From assembly GCA_964475985.1 (NCBI GenBank), contig CAYYYP010000004.1:58002-122001 (forward strand): DNA of 64,000 nt. The letters are read 5' to 3'. Position 1 is the first letter of the stretch. Each line of letters starts with the position of its first letter. The DNA is from CAYYYP01 sp964475985 (GTDB lineage Bacteria > Bdellovibrionota > UBA1018 > CAYHWW01). The notes under the pieces are model-generated. The model made no database searches, was not told the origin of the DNA, and worked only from the letters and a program-made list of their open reading frames with translations. Of this stretch, positions 7,370 to 16,716 are shown one piece after another. The position numbers were made by a program, and so were the translations under genes.

Positions 7370-8482
7370 ATGCGCTTTTCTATTCAAAGATCAAATCTCT
7401 TAGAGGCTCTTCAAAGAGCATTGAATGTGGTTGAGAAAAAAAACACCGTTCAAATTCTTTCAAACGTCCTTCTCTCAGTAAGGGGACAAAATTTAATTGT
7501 AACCGCAACGGATCTTGAAGTGGGCATTCACATCGAGCTCACTCTTGAGCAACCAGCGGAAGATGGACGAATCGCAATTGCCGCAAAAAGTATTGCCGAT
7601 ATCGTCAAAGAATTTCCTGAAGCGCTGGTGTCGCTTGAAACAAAAGAAAATAATTGGTTTGAGATTTCTTGTTTGAAATCCAAGTTTAATATCGTTGGTT
7701 TGAACGCCGAAGAATACCCTTCCCTGCCGTCTTTTAGCGAAACTGCGTATTTCCGCATGCCTAGTGCGAGACTTTCTGAAATGATCGATCGCACTTCGTT
7801 CGCGGCTTCTACGGACGAAACTCGTTACCAAATGAACGGTGTTTTCCTTGAAGCGTTGAACGATCAATTTGTGCGAATGGTTTCTACGGACGGCCATCGT
7901 CTTGTTACTTACGATAAAGAATTTTCGGCAGTTTCCGTAGCACCTATTCAAGCGGGAATTATTATCCCCCGAAAAGGGCTGGTAGAATTAAGAAGACTCC
8001 TTGACGGTCACGACGGGGAATTTGAATTTGGATTCCAGAGAAATAATCTTTTAGTGAAACTTGCGGATATCCGTTTGTTTGTTCGGTTGATCGACGGGGA
8101 ATATCCTGACTACCGGAAAGTGCAGCCAGAAAAATTTAATAAGAAGCTAACGGTTTCAAGAGAGGCTTTCTTGGGAAGTTTGCGCCGCATGTCACTTCTC
8201 GCAAACGAAAAGAGTCGGGGCGTAAAAATTCTCATGGCGCCGACCCAAATGACCTTGATGTCAAGCAACCCAGATTTGGGTGAAGCACGTGAAGACCTAG
8301 ACGTAGAATACGAAGGCGAACCTCTCGAAATAGGTTTCAATGCTAAGTACCTCATCGAATGTTTGTCTAATCTCGATTGTGAGAGCGTATCGCTCAATCT
8401 GACGGACCGGTTGAGCGCAGGGGTACTAAGACCGGCCGGCAAAGACGATTTTACTTACGTCGTCATGCCAATGCGTATTTAG
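7370..8482 (+). CDS. dnaN: DNA polymerase III beta subunit (sliding clamp)
   Basis: Ring-shaped processivity clamp for DNA polymerase III. The 370-aa length is the family norm. The protein opens MRFSIQRSNLLEALQRALNV and holds the three-fold repeated clamp fold. Recognisable segments are VTATDLEVGI, FLEALNDQFVRMVSTDGHRL and the C-terminal YVVMPMRI, where 'MPMR' is the conserved clamp ending. It lies directly downstream of oriC. No strong ribosome-binding site is visible before the ATG. It is followed after 17 bases by recF. Confidence 0.98.
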   Translation: MRFSIQRSNLLEALQRALNVVEKKNTVQILSNVLLSVRGQNLIVTATDLEVGIHIELTLEQPAEDGRIAIAAKSIADIVKEFPEALVSLETKENNWFEISCLKSKFNIVGLNAEEYPSLPSFSETAYFRMPSARLSEMIDRTSFAASTDETRYQMNGVFLEALNDQFVRMVSTDGHRLVTYDKEFSAVSVAPIQAGIIIPRKGLVELRRLLDGHDGEFEFGFQRNNLLVKLADIRLFVRLIDGEYPDYRKVQPEKFNKKLTVSREAFLGSLRRMSLLANEKSRGVKILMAPTQMTLMSSNPDLGEAREDLDVEYEGEPLEIGFNAKYLIECLSNLDCESVSLNLTDRLSAGVLRPAGKDDFTYVVMPMRI

Positions 8483-8499
8483 CTAGGAGAGTCGCCACT

Positions 8500-9677
8500 G
8501 TGTTTTTAACTCAGGTTCGTTTGCAGGACTTCCGATGCTACGACGAACTGAGTTTAACTTTCGATGACAGGATCAGCGTCATCTCAGGTTTAAACGGCCA
8601 GGGCAAAACCAGTTTGCTCGAAGCGATCGGCATTTTGACCTCACTGAAAAGCTTTCGGCAGGCCAAGAACTCGGAAATCATTCGCCACGGATGTGAGCAA
8701 GGCGGTGTTTCAGGCACTTTTACAATGGATCTGCCAGCTACGTCCGGCGAAGCATCCATGCTCAAATTAACGGCAAGCGTTGAACTTAGGCAAAAAGGCA
8801 AAGTTGCATCTTTGAACGGAAAAAAATGTCAGCGAGCNNNNNNNNNNCAGGTCAATACCTAACCAGGTTTGCCGCAGTGAGCTTTAGTCCAACTGACCTT
8901 GACCTGGTTCGAGGGCCACCTGAAGAACGACGTCAATGGATGGACCGGATCGCTGCGCTTTTGGAACCAGAATACGCTGATCTACTTTTGGACTACCAAA
9001 AAATTCTCCAGCAAAGAAATGCTGAACTTAGAAAGTTATCCACAGGTTTTATCCACAGGCTAGGTGATGATTTTCAAATTTGGACTGAGCAATTGATTCG
9101 AAAAGGCGCCGAAGTTATCCACAGGCGGATGAAAGCTGTGGATAACTTCTCTGCTCCGGTAAATGGTTTTTACGAGATGGTGGCCCATGACGCAGCTGAT
9201 TTGTTGATGAAGTATCGACTCTATGAAAACCCTTCGGAAGATTTTCAGCCACGCAGCGTTGCCGAACTCACCGAATTTTTGCAAACTCAGTCTCGAAAGA
9301 TGGAAAACAAGGAGCGGATTCTAGGCTTGACGCAGTTCGGACCCCAACGAGACGAACTTTTTTTTCAATTCAAGGGCGGGACCCTCAGATCGGATGCTTC
9401 GCAAGGCGAAGCCCGCTCGGTAGTGTTAGCGATGCGACTTGCCGAGATTGAAAATATCCAAAAAAGTCGAAATATAGATCCGATTTTACTTATTGACGAT
9501 TTTTCATCGGAACTTGATGCAAAACGGAGAAATTTCCTGTTGAATTACCTTCTGGTAATGCGCTCACAGGTATTTTTATCTACAACCGAAGAAGTCCCTT
9601 TAGGGAAATTATTCAGAATGTGGAATAGGAAGGATTCAGCAACGAATGTCGACAAACACAAACACGCCTCATCTTGA
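8500..9677 (+). CDS. recF: DNA replication and repair protein RecF (interrupted by assembly gap)
   Basis: SMC-like ATPase that helps load RecA at single-strand gaps. The N-terminal part has Walker A GLNGQGKTS. After the gap come FSPTDLDLVRGPPEERRQWM, DYQKILQQRN, FGPQRDEL, SQGEAR (signature) and LLIDDFSSELD (Walker B). The two halves are in different frames only because a 10-N run (8838-8847) separates them: a true gap of 8 or 11 bases restores one frame, so this is not a pseudogene. GTG start at 8500 with AGGAGAG upstream. The 3' end overlaps gyrB by 32 bases. The reading frame contains four perfect DnaA boxes (9036-9145). Confidence 0.93.
8838..8847. other. assembly gap (10 N)
   Basis: A run of ten N inside recF. 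Reading frames on its two sides belong to one protein but differ in phase, so the number of N is not the true length. Confidence 0.99.
9036..9145. promoter_or_regulatory. cluster of four DnaA boxes inside recF
   Basis: Perfect TTATCCACA at 9036, 9049 and 9115, and its reverse complement at 9137, all within 110 bases of recF coding sequence and about 1.7 kb from oriC. The boxes are read in different codon phases (L-S-T, F-I-H, V-I-H, V-D-N), so protein sequence conservation does not explain them. It may be an accessory origin, a DnaA titration site or a transcriptional control site for recF-gyrB; which of these is not shown. Confidence 0.8.
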
Positions 9678-12084
9678 TTCTACGGGATATAATGCCGATA
9701 AAATCAAAGTTCTCGAGGGCCTCGAGGCTGTCCGGAAACGTCCCGGAATGTACATTGGCGATACCGGGGTTCGCGGATTGCATCACCTGGTTTATGAGGT
9801 TGTGGATAACTGCGTTGATGAAGCACTTGCCGGGTACTGTAAAAAAATTGTCGTAACACTGCATGTGGATAACTCCGTGACGGTTTCGGATGACGGACGG
9901 GGAATTCCGGTGGACATGCATGCTACGGGAGTTTCTGCGGCCGAAGTCGTAATGACAAAACTCCATGCCGGCGGAAAATTCAATGAAGATGGTGGAGCCT
10001 ATAAAGTCTCTGGTGGACTCCATGGCGTTGGGGTGTCGGTTGTTAACGCACTTTCTGAGAAACTTGATCTTGAAGTGCATCGTGGCGGCAAAGTTTATGA
10101 AATCACTTTTAATCGAGGAGATGCTCAAGGACCGTTAAAGCAAATCGGGGTTTCCGAAAAACGCGGAACGATTATTACTTTTAAACCCGACGCGGAAATT
10201 TTTGAAGTGCTTGAATATAATCCCGATACGCTTACGAATCGTTTAAGGGAACTTGCCTTTCTAAATAAAGGTCTCACCATCGTATTTAACGATGAGCGGA
10301 GTGCAAAAGAGACCGAATACTTTTACGAAGGTGGGCTCATTTCTTTTGTTGAATACATTAATAAAAGTAAAGATAAGTTGCATGAAAATGTGATCTTTTT
10401 TGTTCAGGAAAAAAACTTTGTTTCCGTTGAGATCGCAATGCAATGGAATGACAGTTATACGGAAACTATTTATTCATATTGTAATAATATTCATACGGTC
10501 GAAGGCGGAACCCACGTTTCCGGACTACGGGGAGCATTGACCCGTGTGGTGAATCGTTATGCTGAGAGTAATGGCATGATGAAGAACCTCAAAGAACCAC
10601 TGAACGGTGAAGACATCCGTGAAGGTTTGGCTTGCGTAATCAGCGTAAAAATTCCGGAACCGCAATTTGAAGGGCAGACAAAAACTAAGCTTGGCAACAG
10701 TGAGGTCGAAGGAATTGTAAGTTCCATGGTGAACGAAAAACTCACCAGTTTTTTGGAGCAAAATCCGACGGTCGCAAAAAAGGTGATTCAAAAGTCCATT
10801 GATTCTGCGTCGGCTAGAATTGCCGCACGTAAAGCAAGGGACCTCACTCGCCGTAAAACGGCAATGGACCTTGGTGGATTGCCGGGAAAAATGGCTGACT
10901 GTCAGGAAAAAGATCCTGCACTATGCGAACTTTTTTTAGTTGAAGGTGATTCCGCCGGTGGTTCTGCAAAACAGGGCCGTGATCGGAAGAATCAAGCCAT
11001 CCTGCCGCTGAAGGGAAAAATTTTGAATGTCGAGAAAGCTCGATATGAAAAAATGCTTTCATCCGAAGAAATTCGCATGATCATCACTGCACTCGGAGTC
11101 GGAATTGGCAAAGATGATTTTGACGTCGCTAAAATTCGTTACCATAAAATTGTAATCATGACGGATGCCGATATCGATGGAAGTCATATCCGTACTCTGC
11201 TTTTGACCTTCTTTTATCGTCAGATGGCCCACGTCATTGAAAAGGGATATCTCTATATCGCCCAGCCTCCACTCTACAAACTTAGAAAAGAGGGGAAGGA
11301 CCGCTATATTAAAAATGAGCAGGAATTCCAAGGTTACCTTTTGAGTTCTGGGTTGGAAGGTTTAACGGTAAAAAATCCGAATGGAGTGACGCTTCCGCAA
11401 TCTCAAGTCATGTCGGCCGTCAAAAATGGATTGAAGTTCCATCGCGCTGTGGAGAATTACTCTCGACGTTTTGATTCCGAGTTGATTCGGCAAGTATTAT
11501 TCCACCGGGTGAACCTAGACACCTTGAAGGATGAGGCCAAACTTACGAAAATCTGCGCTTCTATCACCGCTAAAGTCAAAGAGTTGAATCCGGCAATTTC
11601 CGAAATGAAGTTTGTGATCGATAAGGACGAAGCTCACAGTTCTTTGTTAGGTCGCTTTGAACTTGTAAAAGCGAACGGTCGATATTTTTTAAGTTTGGAT
11701 CATACGTTTTTATCTTCTCCCGATTATGAAGAGGCGCAAAAAATTTACTTTGCGATGAATATCCTTGGCGATGGCCCGTATGAACTTTTCAAAGCTAGCC
11801 ACGAGTTAGGCACCGTGGAAAACGTCGAGGCGCTCGCATTAAGGATTATTGAAATTTCAAAAACCGGTTTGACCATTCAGCGTTACAAAGGTCTCGGGGA
11901 AATGAATCCAGAGCAACTTTGGGAAACCACCATGGATCCAACACGAAGAAATTTAGTTAAGGTTTCCATTGAAGATGCGCTCTCATCCGATCAGGTGTTT
12001 TCCGTGCTTATGGGAGATGCCGTCGAACCGCGCCGGCAATTCATCGAAGAGAACGCGCACAAGGTTAAGAATCTAGATATTTAA
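9646..12084 (+). CDS. gyrB: DNA gyrase subunit B
   Basis: ATPase subunit of DNA gyrase, which introduces negative supercoils together with GyrA. The 812-aa protein has the GHKL ATP site (EVVDNCVDEALAG, DDGRGIPVDMH, GGLHGVGVSVVNALS). The TOPRIM domain has EGDSAGGSAKQGRDR, LPLKGKILNVEKAR and MTDADIDGSHIRTLLLTFFYR. The C-terminal GyrB signature is QRYKGLGEMNPEQLWETTMD. ATG start at 9646 lies inside the recF end. Two perfect DnaA boxes in reverse orientation (9801-9809, 9864-9872) lie in its first 230 bases. fabH follows after 25 bases, then gyrA. Confidence 0.98.
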   Translation: MSTNTNTPHLDSTGYNADKIKVLEGLEAVRKRPGMYIGDTGVRGLHHLVYEVVDNCVDEALAGYCKKIVVTLHVDNSVTVSDDGRGIPVDMHATGVSAAEVVMTKLHAGGKFNEDGGAYKVSGGLHGVGVSVVNALSEKLDLEVHRGGKVYEITFNRGDAQGPLKQIGVSEKRGTIITFKPDAEIFEVLEYNPDTLTNRLRELAFLNKGLTIVFNDERSAKETEYFYEGGLISFVEYINKSKDKLHENVIFFVQEKNFVSVEIAMQWNDSYTETIYSYCNNIHTVEGGTHVSGLRGALTRVVNRYAESNGMMKNLKEPLNGEDIREGLACVISVKIPEPQFEGQTKTKLGNSEVEGIVSSMVNEKLTSFLEQNPTVAKKVIQKSIDSASARIAARKARDLTRRKTAMDLGGLPGKMADCQEKDPALCELFLVEGDSAGGSAKQGRDRKNQAILPLKGKILNVEKARYEKMLSSEEIRMIITALGVGIGKDDFDVAKIRYHKIVIMTDADIDGSHIRTLLLTFFYRQMAHVIEKGYLYIAQPPLYKLRKEGKDRYIKNEQEFQGYLLSSGLEGLTVKNPNGVTLPQSQVMSAVKNGLKFHRAVENYSRRFDSELIRQVLFHRVNLDTLKDEAKLTKICASITAKVKELNPAISEMKFVIDKDEAHSSLLGRFELVKANGRYFLSLDHTFLSSPDYEEAQKIYFAMNILGDGPYELFKASHELGTVENVEALALRIIEISKTGLTIQRYKGLGEMNPEQLWETTMDPTRRNLVKVSIEDALSSDQVFSVLMGDAVEPRRQFIEENAHKVKNLDI
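9801..9872. promoter_or_regulatory. two DnaA boxes at the start of gyrB
   Basis: TGTGGATAA occurs at 9801-9809 and 9864-9872, both encoding 'V-D-N'. The first lies in the conserved VVDNCVDEA motif, so it may be partly imposed by the protein; the second lies at a less constrained site. With the recF cluster they give six boxes between 9036 and 9872. Confidence 0.6.
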
Positions 12085-12109
12085 ATTTAGGGTTAAGGCG
12101 GTTTTGTAA

Positions 12110-13129
12110 ATGGCACCAAAAAAAATCAAAGTCGAACAGTCGCGAATTCTTGGAGTTGGATATTATGTTCCCGAAAGAGTGGTTAAGAACCAAGAACTTT
12201 CCACTTTGATGGATACCTCCGATGACTGGATCCAACAACGAACCGGGATTCGTCAAAGGTACTTCCTAGAAGAAGGTAAAGATAATTCGGATATGGCAAA
12301 GGAAGCTTCGCTTAAGGCCATAAAGTCTGCCGGAATTCAGAAAGAAGAAATTGATTATATTATTTTCGCTACGCTCAGTCCGGAGCATGATTTTCCTGGC
12401 ACCGGATGTTTTCTCCAAGCAAAGTTAGGGTTAGTTGGCGTTCCCTCTTTGGACATCCGCGTGCAATGCACCGGGTTCATTTATGGACTAGAGCTTGCTG
12501 ATTCACTCATAAAGGCTGGTCGGTATAAAAAAATTCTGGTGGTAGGTTCCGAAGTCCATTCTCGGGGACTTGATCTTACAACCGAGGGCCGGGAAGTATC
12601 GGTATTGTTCGGTGACGGCGCAGGCGCTGCAGTAGTTGGTGCTTCGGAAAATACGGAGCGTGGAATTCTCGCTAGTTGTACTTTTGCCGATGGCCAATAC
12701 GCTAAGGAACTTTGGGTGCCGGCTCCGGGATCCCATTTCCACCCCCAGCGACTTTCAAAAGAAATGATCGATGAAAAGCTCGTTTACCCAAAAATGAATG
12801 GCAAGACGGTGTTTGTGCATGCGGTAAGAAAAATGCCGGAAGCTTTATTAACGGTAGTGGAAGAAGCCGGGCTAAAAATAAGTGACATTGACCTCTTAGT
12901 GCCGCATCAGGCGAATCTTAGAATTAATTTGGCGGTGGCTGAAGCGTTACAAATACCTAAAGAAAAAGTTTTTAATACAATCGATCGCTTCGGAAACACA
13001 ACGGCAGCTACACTGCCCATTGGTTTGTCGGAAGCCGTCACGCAAGGCGTTCTTAAAGAAGGCATGCTGGTGGGAATGGTCGCCTTTGGTAGTGGGTTCA
13101 CATGGGGCGCTTGCCTCATGAGATGGTAA
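12110..13129 (+). CDS. fabH: 3-oxoacyl-ACP synthase III (FabH-type)
   Basis: Condenses an acyl-CoA with malonyl-ACP to begin fatty acid synthesis. It is 339 aa. The catalytic triad of KAS III is in place: Cys120 in VQCTGFIYGL, His266 in PHQANLRI and Asn296 in GNTTAA. The glycine-rich LFGDGAGAAVV is also present. Substrate choice cannot be read from the sequence; a role in branched or secondary lipid synthesis is possible. It is placed between gyrB and gyrA with short gaps (25 and 35 bases), which is unusual for this enzyme and suggests co-transcription with the gyrase genes. Confidence 0.9.
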   Translation: MAPKKIKVEQSRILGVGYYVPERVVKNQELSTLMDTSDDWIQQRTGIRQRYFLEEGKDNSDMAKEASLKAIKSAGIQKEEIDYIIFATLSPEHDFPGTGCFLQAKLGLVGVPSLDIRVQCTGFIYGLELADSLIKAGRYKKILVVGSEVHSRGLDLTTEGREVSVLFGDGAGAAVVGASENTERGILASCTFADGQYAKELWVPAPGSHFHPQRLSKEMIDEKLVYPKMNGKTVFVHAVRKMPEALLTVVEEAGLKISDIDLLVPHQANLRINLAVAEALQIPKEKVFNTIDRFGNTTAATLPIGLSEAVTQGVLKEGMLVGMVAFGSGFTWGACLMRW

Positions 13130-13164
13130 TCAAATTTAATAGAAGTTCAGGGTGAAGTTATTTT

Positions 13165-15687
13165 ATGGATCAAAATCAGAACTCAACGGAAAAAGCTTTC
13201 TCAATAGTAAATATTGAAGATGAAATGCGTGGCGCATACTTAGATTACGCAATGAGCGTTATTGTCGGGCGCGCACTCCCAGACGTAAGGGATGGTCTTA
13301 AGCCCGTTCATCGCCGCGTTCTGTTCGCAATGTATGATCTCAGCAACTCCTATAACCGCGCATACAAAAAGTCTGCACGGGTCGTCGGGGATGTCATCGG
13401 TAAGTACCATCCACATGGCGATACGGCGGTTTATGACACCATGGTGCGGATGGCACAGGATTTCTCCCTTCGCTACCCCTTAATCGACGGCCAGGGAAAC
13501 TTCGGTAGCATCGACGGCGATAACCCAGCTGCGATGCGATACACCGAAGTGCGCATGGCAAAAATCACGGATGAAATGCTGGCGGACCTTGACAAAGAAA
13601 CTGTAGACTTTGGCACGAACTACGATGAATCGTTAAAGGAGCCATTAGTTTTACCCAGTCGTTTGCCTAACCTCATCGTTAACGGCACAAGCGGCATTGC
13701 GGTGGGAATGGCGACGAATATTCCTCCCCATAATCTATCTGAAGTTTCCGATGCATTAGTGCACCTCATTCAAAATCCTCAGGCAACGATTGAAGAATTG
13801 ATGGTTTACATCAAAGGCCCTGACTTCCCTACGGGCGGTTTCATCTGCGGCTTGGAAGGTATTCGCTCCGCATACCGAACTGGTCGTGGCGTGATTCAAA
13901 TGCGCGCAAAAGTTAAGATCGAAGCTTCCAAAAAAGGTGATCGCGAATCGATCATCGTTGAGGAACTTCCTTATCAGGTCAACAAAGCTAGGCTCATCGA
14001 AAAAATCGCGGAGCTGGTGCGCGACAAACGTCTTGAAGGAATTTCTGATCTTCGAGATGAAAGTGATCGCACGGGCATGCGCATTTTCATCGAGCTTAAA
14101 CGTGGGGAAAATTCGCAAGTTATACTGAACCGGCTTTATAAACTGACGCAAATGCAAGATTCCTTCGGCATTAATATGTTGGCGCTGCACTATGGGCAAC
14201 CAAAAGTATTTAATCTGAAGGAAATCCTCCAGGCCTTCATCACTCACCGACGTGAAATCGTAGTTAGAAGAACGATTTTTGATCTGAAAAAAGCTGAAGC
14301 CAGGGCGCATATCTTAGAGGGATTGGTAAAGGCATTAGATCATTTGGATGCCGTCATTCAGTTGATCCGCGCCGCAACTTCTCCGGACGCTGCCCGAGAA
14401 GGCTTAGTATCGAATTTTCAGTTCAGTGAGATCCAAGCGCAGGCCATTCTTGAAATGCGTTTGCAACGTCTTACGGGACTTGAGCGCGATAAGATTACCG
14501 CTGAGTATAAAGATGTTCTGAATTTGATCGCAAAACTCCGTGAAGTTCTAGGATCTGAGTCCTTGGTATTTGAAATCATTTTAAAAGAAATAAAAGAAAT
14601 TAAGGATGAGTTCGGTGATGAACGCCGCACCCAACTCATGCCCGGCGAAGCTGAATCGCTGGACATGGAGGATCTCATTGCCGACGAAGAAGTCGTGGTG
14701 AGTCTGACTCATACCGGATACGTGAAGCGAATGGCTCCATCTACTTATCGCAGCCAAAGACGGGGTGGGAAAGGCGTGAGGGGAGTTGCGACTTCGGATG
14801 AAGATTTCGTTTCGAAATTGTTCATGACGACGACGCTGAGTTACCTGCTATGTTTTACGAACAAAGGTCGTTTGTTCTGGCTTAAAGTTTATAAAATTCC
14901 AGAGGCCAGCAAACAAGCTAAGGGCAAAGCGATTGTAAATTTAGTCAATTTACAGCCCGATGAAAAAATCCGGGCCATTTTACCCGTGAAGGCTTTTCGG
15001 GAAGATGCATTCATCGTTATGGTAACGAAAAAAGGCATCATCAAAAAAACTGATCTCACGGCTTTCTCAAATCCGCGGCCATCAGGTCTCATTGCATTGA
15101 GCATCGATGACGAAGATGAGCTGGTTGCGGCAAAGCTTAGCAATGGCAAAGACCACGTCTTCTTAGCTTCCCACGGCGGCATGTCCATTCGTTTCCCTGA
15201 AGATGACGTTCGGCCCATGGGCCGTAACGCTCGCGGAGTGAAGGGCATGGACCTTGACGACGGTGACTACATAGTAAGTATGGAAGTCATAAGCCCAGAG
15301 CTTAAGGAAATGGGAATTCTGACGGTTGCAGAAAATGGCTACGGAAAGCGAACCGAACTTGATGAATACCGCGTTCAATCCAGAGGGGGCAAAGGCCTCA
15401 TCACCATGAAAATGGGTGATCGTAATGGCGCTGTGATGGGAACCATGGCGGTAACCGACAAAGACGATCTCATGATCATCACCGATAAAGGACAGGTCAT
15501 TCGCATTAAGTTGCGAGAAATTCGGTCCATGGGCCGCAACACGCAAGGTGTGCGACTCATTTCCATCGGTGGTCTTGAAAAAGTCGTAAGCATTGAGCAG
15601 CTCGCGGAAAATGATGAACAGATTGAAAGTCTGGAAGGCGCCGAAGCAGCCCCTGCCGCTGGAGTCACTCCTCAAGAAGAGGGTTAA
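13165..15687 (+). CDS. gyrA: DNA gyrase subunit A
   Basis: DNA-cleaving subunit of gyrase. It is 840 aa. The catalytic Tyr is Tyr126 in AAMRYTEVRM. The quinolone-determining region reads KYHPHGDTAVYDTMVRMAQ, so the position equivalent to E. coli Ser83 is Thr and that equivalent to Asp87 is Asp. The C-terminal wrapping domain contains the GyrA box SQRRGGKGVRGV and further blade repeats (e.g. RPMGRNARGVKGM and RSMGRNTQGVRLI). The C-terminus is a short acidic/Ala tail. ATG start at 13165. A lipoprotein gene follows closely. Confidence 0.98.
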   Translation: MDQNQNSTEKAFSIVNIEDEMRGAYLDYAMSVIVGRALPDVRDGLKPVHRRVLFAMYDLSNSYNRAYKKSARVVGDVIGKYHPHGDTAVYDTMVRMAQDFSLRYPLIDGQGNFGSIDGDNPAAMRYTEVRMAKITDEMLADLDKETVDFGTNYDESLKEPLVLPSRLPNLIVNGTSGIAVGMATNIPPHNLSEVSDALVHLIQNPQATIEELMVYIKGPDFPTGGFICGLEGIRSAYRTGRGVIQMRAKVKIEASKKGDRESIIVEELPYQVNKARLIEKIAELVRDKRLEGISDLRDESDRTGMRIFIELKRGENSQVILNRLYKLTQMQDSFGINMLALHYGQPKVFNLKEILQAFITHRREIVVRRTIFDLKKAEARAHILEGLVKALDHLDAVIQLIRAATSPDAAREGLVSNFQFSEIQAQAILEMRLQRLTGLERDKITAEYKDVLNLIAKLREVLGSESLVFEIILKEIKEIKDEFGDERRTQLMPGEAESLDMEDLIADEEVVVSLTHTGYVKRMAPSTYRSQRRGGKGVRGVATSDEDFVSKLFMTTTLSYLLCFTNKGRLFWLKVYKIPEASKQAKGKAIVNLVNLQPDEKIRAILPVKAFREDAFIVMVTKKGIIKKTDLTAFSNPRPSGLIALSIDDEDELVAAKLSNGKDHVFLASHGGMSIRFPEDDVRPMGRNARGVKGMDLDDGDYIVSMEVISPELKEMGILTVAENGYGKRTELDEYRVQSRGGKGLITMKMGDRNGAVMGTMAVTDKDDLMIITDKGQVIRIKLREIRSMGRNTQGVRLISIGGLEKVVSIEQLAENDEQIESLEGAEAAPAAGVTPQEEG

Positions 15688-15705
15688 CCAGGGTTGGGAG
15701 TTTTC

Positions 15706-16494
15706 ATGCGGCTTGCAAATGTACTCTTGCCTACCCTCGCATTTTATTTGGCCGGCTGCCAAATCCAAGCGGGTCGGCAAGAGTTTGCGTTAGCTGAGCG
15801 CATGTCGCAGGAACACAAGTACGAAGCGGCCGTTGCGACTTACGACAAAGTCATTGAAAACGACCCCAAAAGTCCGTTGGGTCAGCAGTCCCTTTTTCGT
15901 GCAGCAACGATAAACTATCTTTATTTAGGCAATTATGCCGAAGCGGCTAAGGAATACCGTCGGTTCACGTTTCTTTCCCAGGACGCTAGAGCGGTGTACG
16001 AAGCAGAAAAAAACATCGGAGAAATCTATTTTTCTAAAACAGAAGAATATAAAAAAGCCATTGAGCAATACCAGCGGCTGCTGGGAAATTATCCAGATTC
16101 GCAAGAAAGAGATTTATTCCGATTTAGGATCGCAAAAAGTTATTATCAGGTTTTAAGTTTCAGCGAGGCCATCGAACAGTACCGTCAGTTGCTAAAAGAT
16201 TTCCCAAAGAGCGCATTACGCGAAGAAACGCTTTATCAGATAGGAAATACATATTTTACCAAGGGCGATTATCCCGCTGCCCACGAGGCGTTTGAAGAGG
16301 TTATTATACAGTTTCCAAGTGGTCGTTTGAAAACGTTTGCGCTTTTCGGCGTTGGAAATTGTTTTGAAGAGCAAGATCAGTTGGAAGAGGCGTTGCGAAT
16401 GTACACAAAACTCCGGGAGCAGTACCCAAATAAGGAAGTCATTGATCTTAAAATCAAGCGCGTTCGGGAGCGTTTCCAACGGAGGAACAGATAA
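15706..16494 (+). CDS. TPR outer-membrane lipoprotein, BamD-like
   Basis: 262 aa, starting MRLANVLLPTLAFYLAGCQ: a lipoprotein signal with lipobox L-A-G-C, so the mature protein would be lipidated at Cys18. The rest is a series of tetratricopeptide repeats, with units such as YEAAVATYDKVIENDPKS, YKKAIEQYQRLLGNYPDS, FSEAIEQYRQLLKDFPKS and YPAAHEAFEEVIIQFPSG. This pattern is shared by BamD (YfiO) and YbgF/CpoB proteins; which one is meant is not settled. A TTG four codons upstream is rejected because the ATG starts a clean signal peptide. It lies between gyrA and the ATP synthase genes; its stop codon directly abuts the atpZ ATG. Confidence 0.75.
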   Translation: MRLANVLLPTLAFYLAGCQIQAGRQEFALAERMSQEHKYEAAVATYDKVIENDPKSPLGQQSLFRAATINYLYLGNYAEAAKEYRRFTFLSQDARAVYEAEKNIGEIYFSKTEEYKKAIEQYQRLLGNYPDSQERDLFRFRIAKSYYQVLSFSEAIEQYRQLLKDFPKSALREETLYQIGNTYFTKGDYPAAHEAFEEVIIQFPSGRLKTFALFGVGNCFEEQDQLEEALRMYTKLREQYPNKEVIDLKIKRVRERFQRRNR

Positions 16495-16716
16495 ATGGCC
16501 GTTAAGGATTTTTTTGACGAAGAACTTTTAAAAAAGGCAGGAGTAGGTCTTGTCGCGGTTTCTGAAGTCGTCGCATCTTCGGCTTTAGGTTATTTTCTGG
16601 GGCATCAGTTTCATAACGATACGGCCTCGTTCCTGGGATTGCTCCTAGGTATGATACTTGGATTTGTCATGGCGGTGAGGCATGTGCGCGGTACCATGAA
16701 CGGAACCGAAAAATGA
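16495..16716 (+). CDS. atpZ: AtpZ/AtpI-like small membrane protein
   Basis: 73 aa with two predicted membrane helices (VGLVAVSEVVASSALGYFLG and ASFLGLLLGMILGFVMAV) separated by a short HQFHND loop. This two-helix hairpin with a Gly-rich first helix is typical of AtpZ, the accessory protein found before AtpI in many F-ATPase operons and linked to Mg2+/Ca2+ uptake or c-ring assembly. It starts directly after the lipoprotein stop (TAA-ATG) and overlaps atpI by ATGA, so it is in the same operon. Confidence 0.7.
   Translation: MAVKDFFDEELLKKAGVGLVAVSEVVASSALGYFLGHQFHNDTASFLGLLLGMILGFVMAVRHVRGTMNGTEK

Noticed and set aside
8500..9677. recF as a frameshifted pseudogene
   Set aside because: The two halves carry all RecF motifs and the break coincides with the 10-N run; a different gap length restores the frame.
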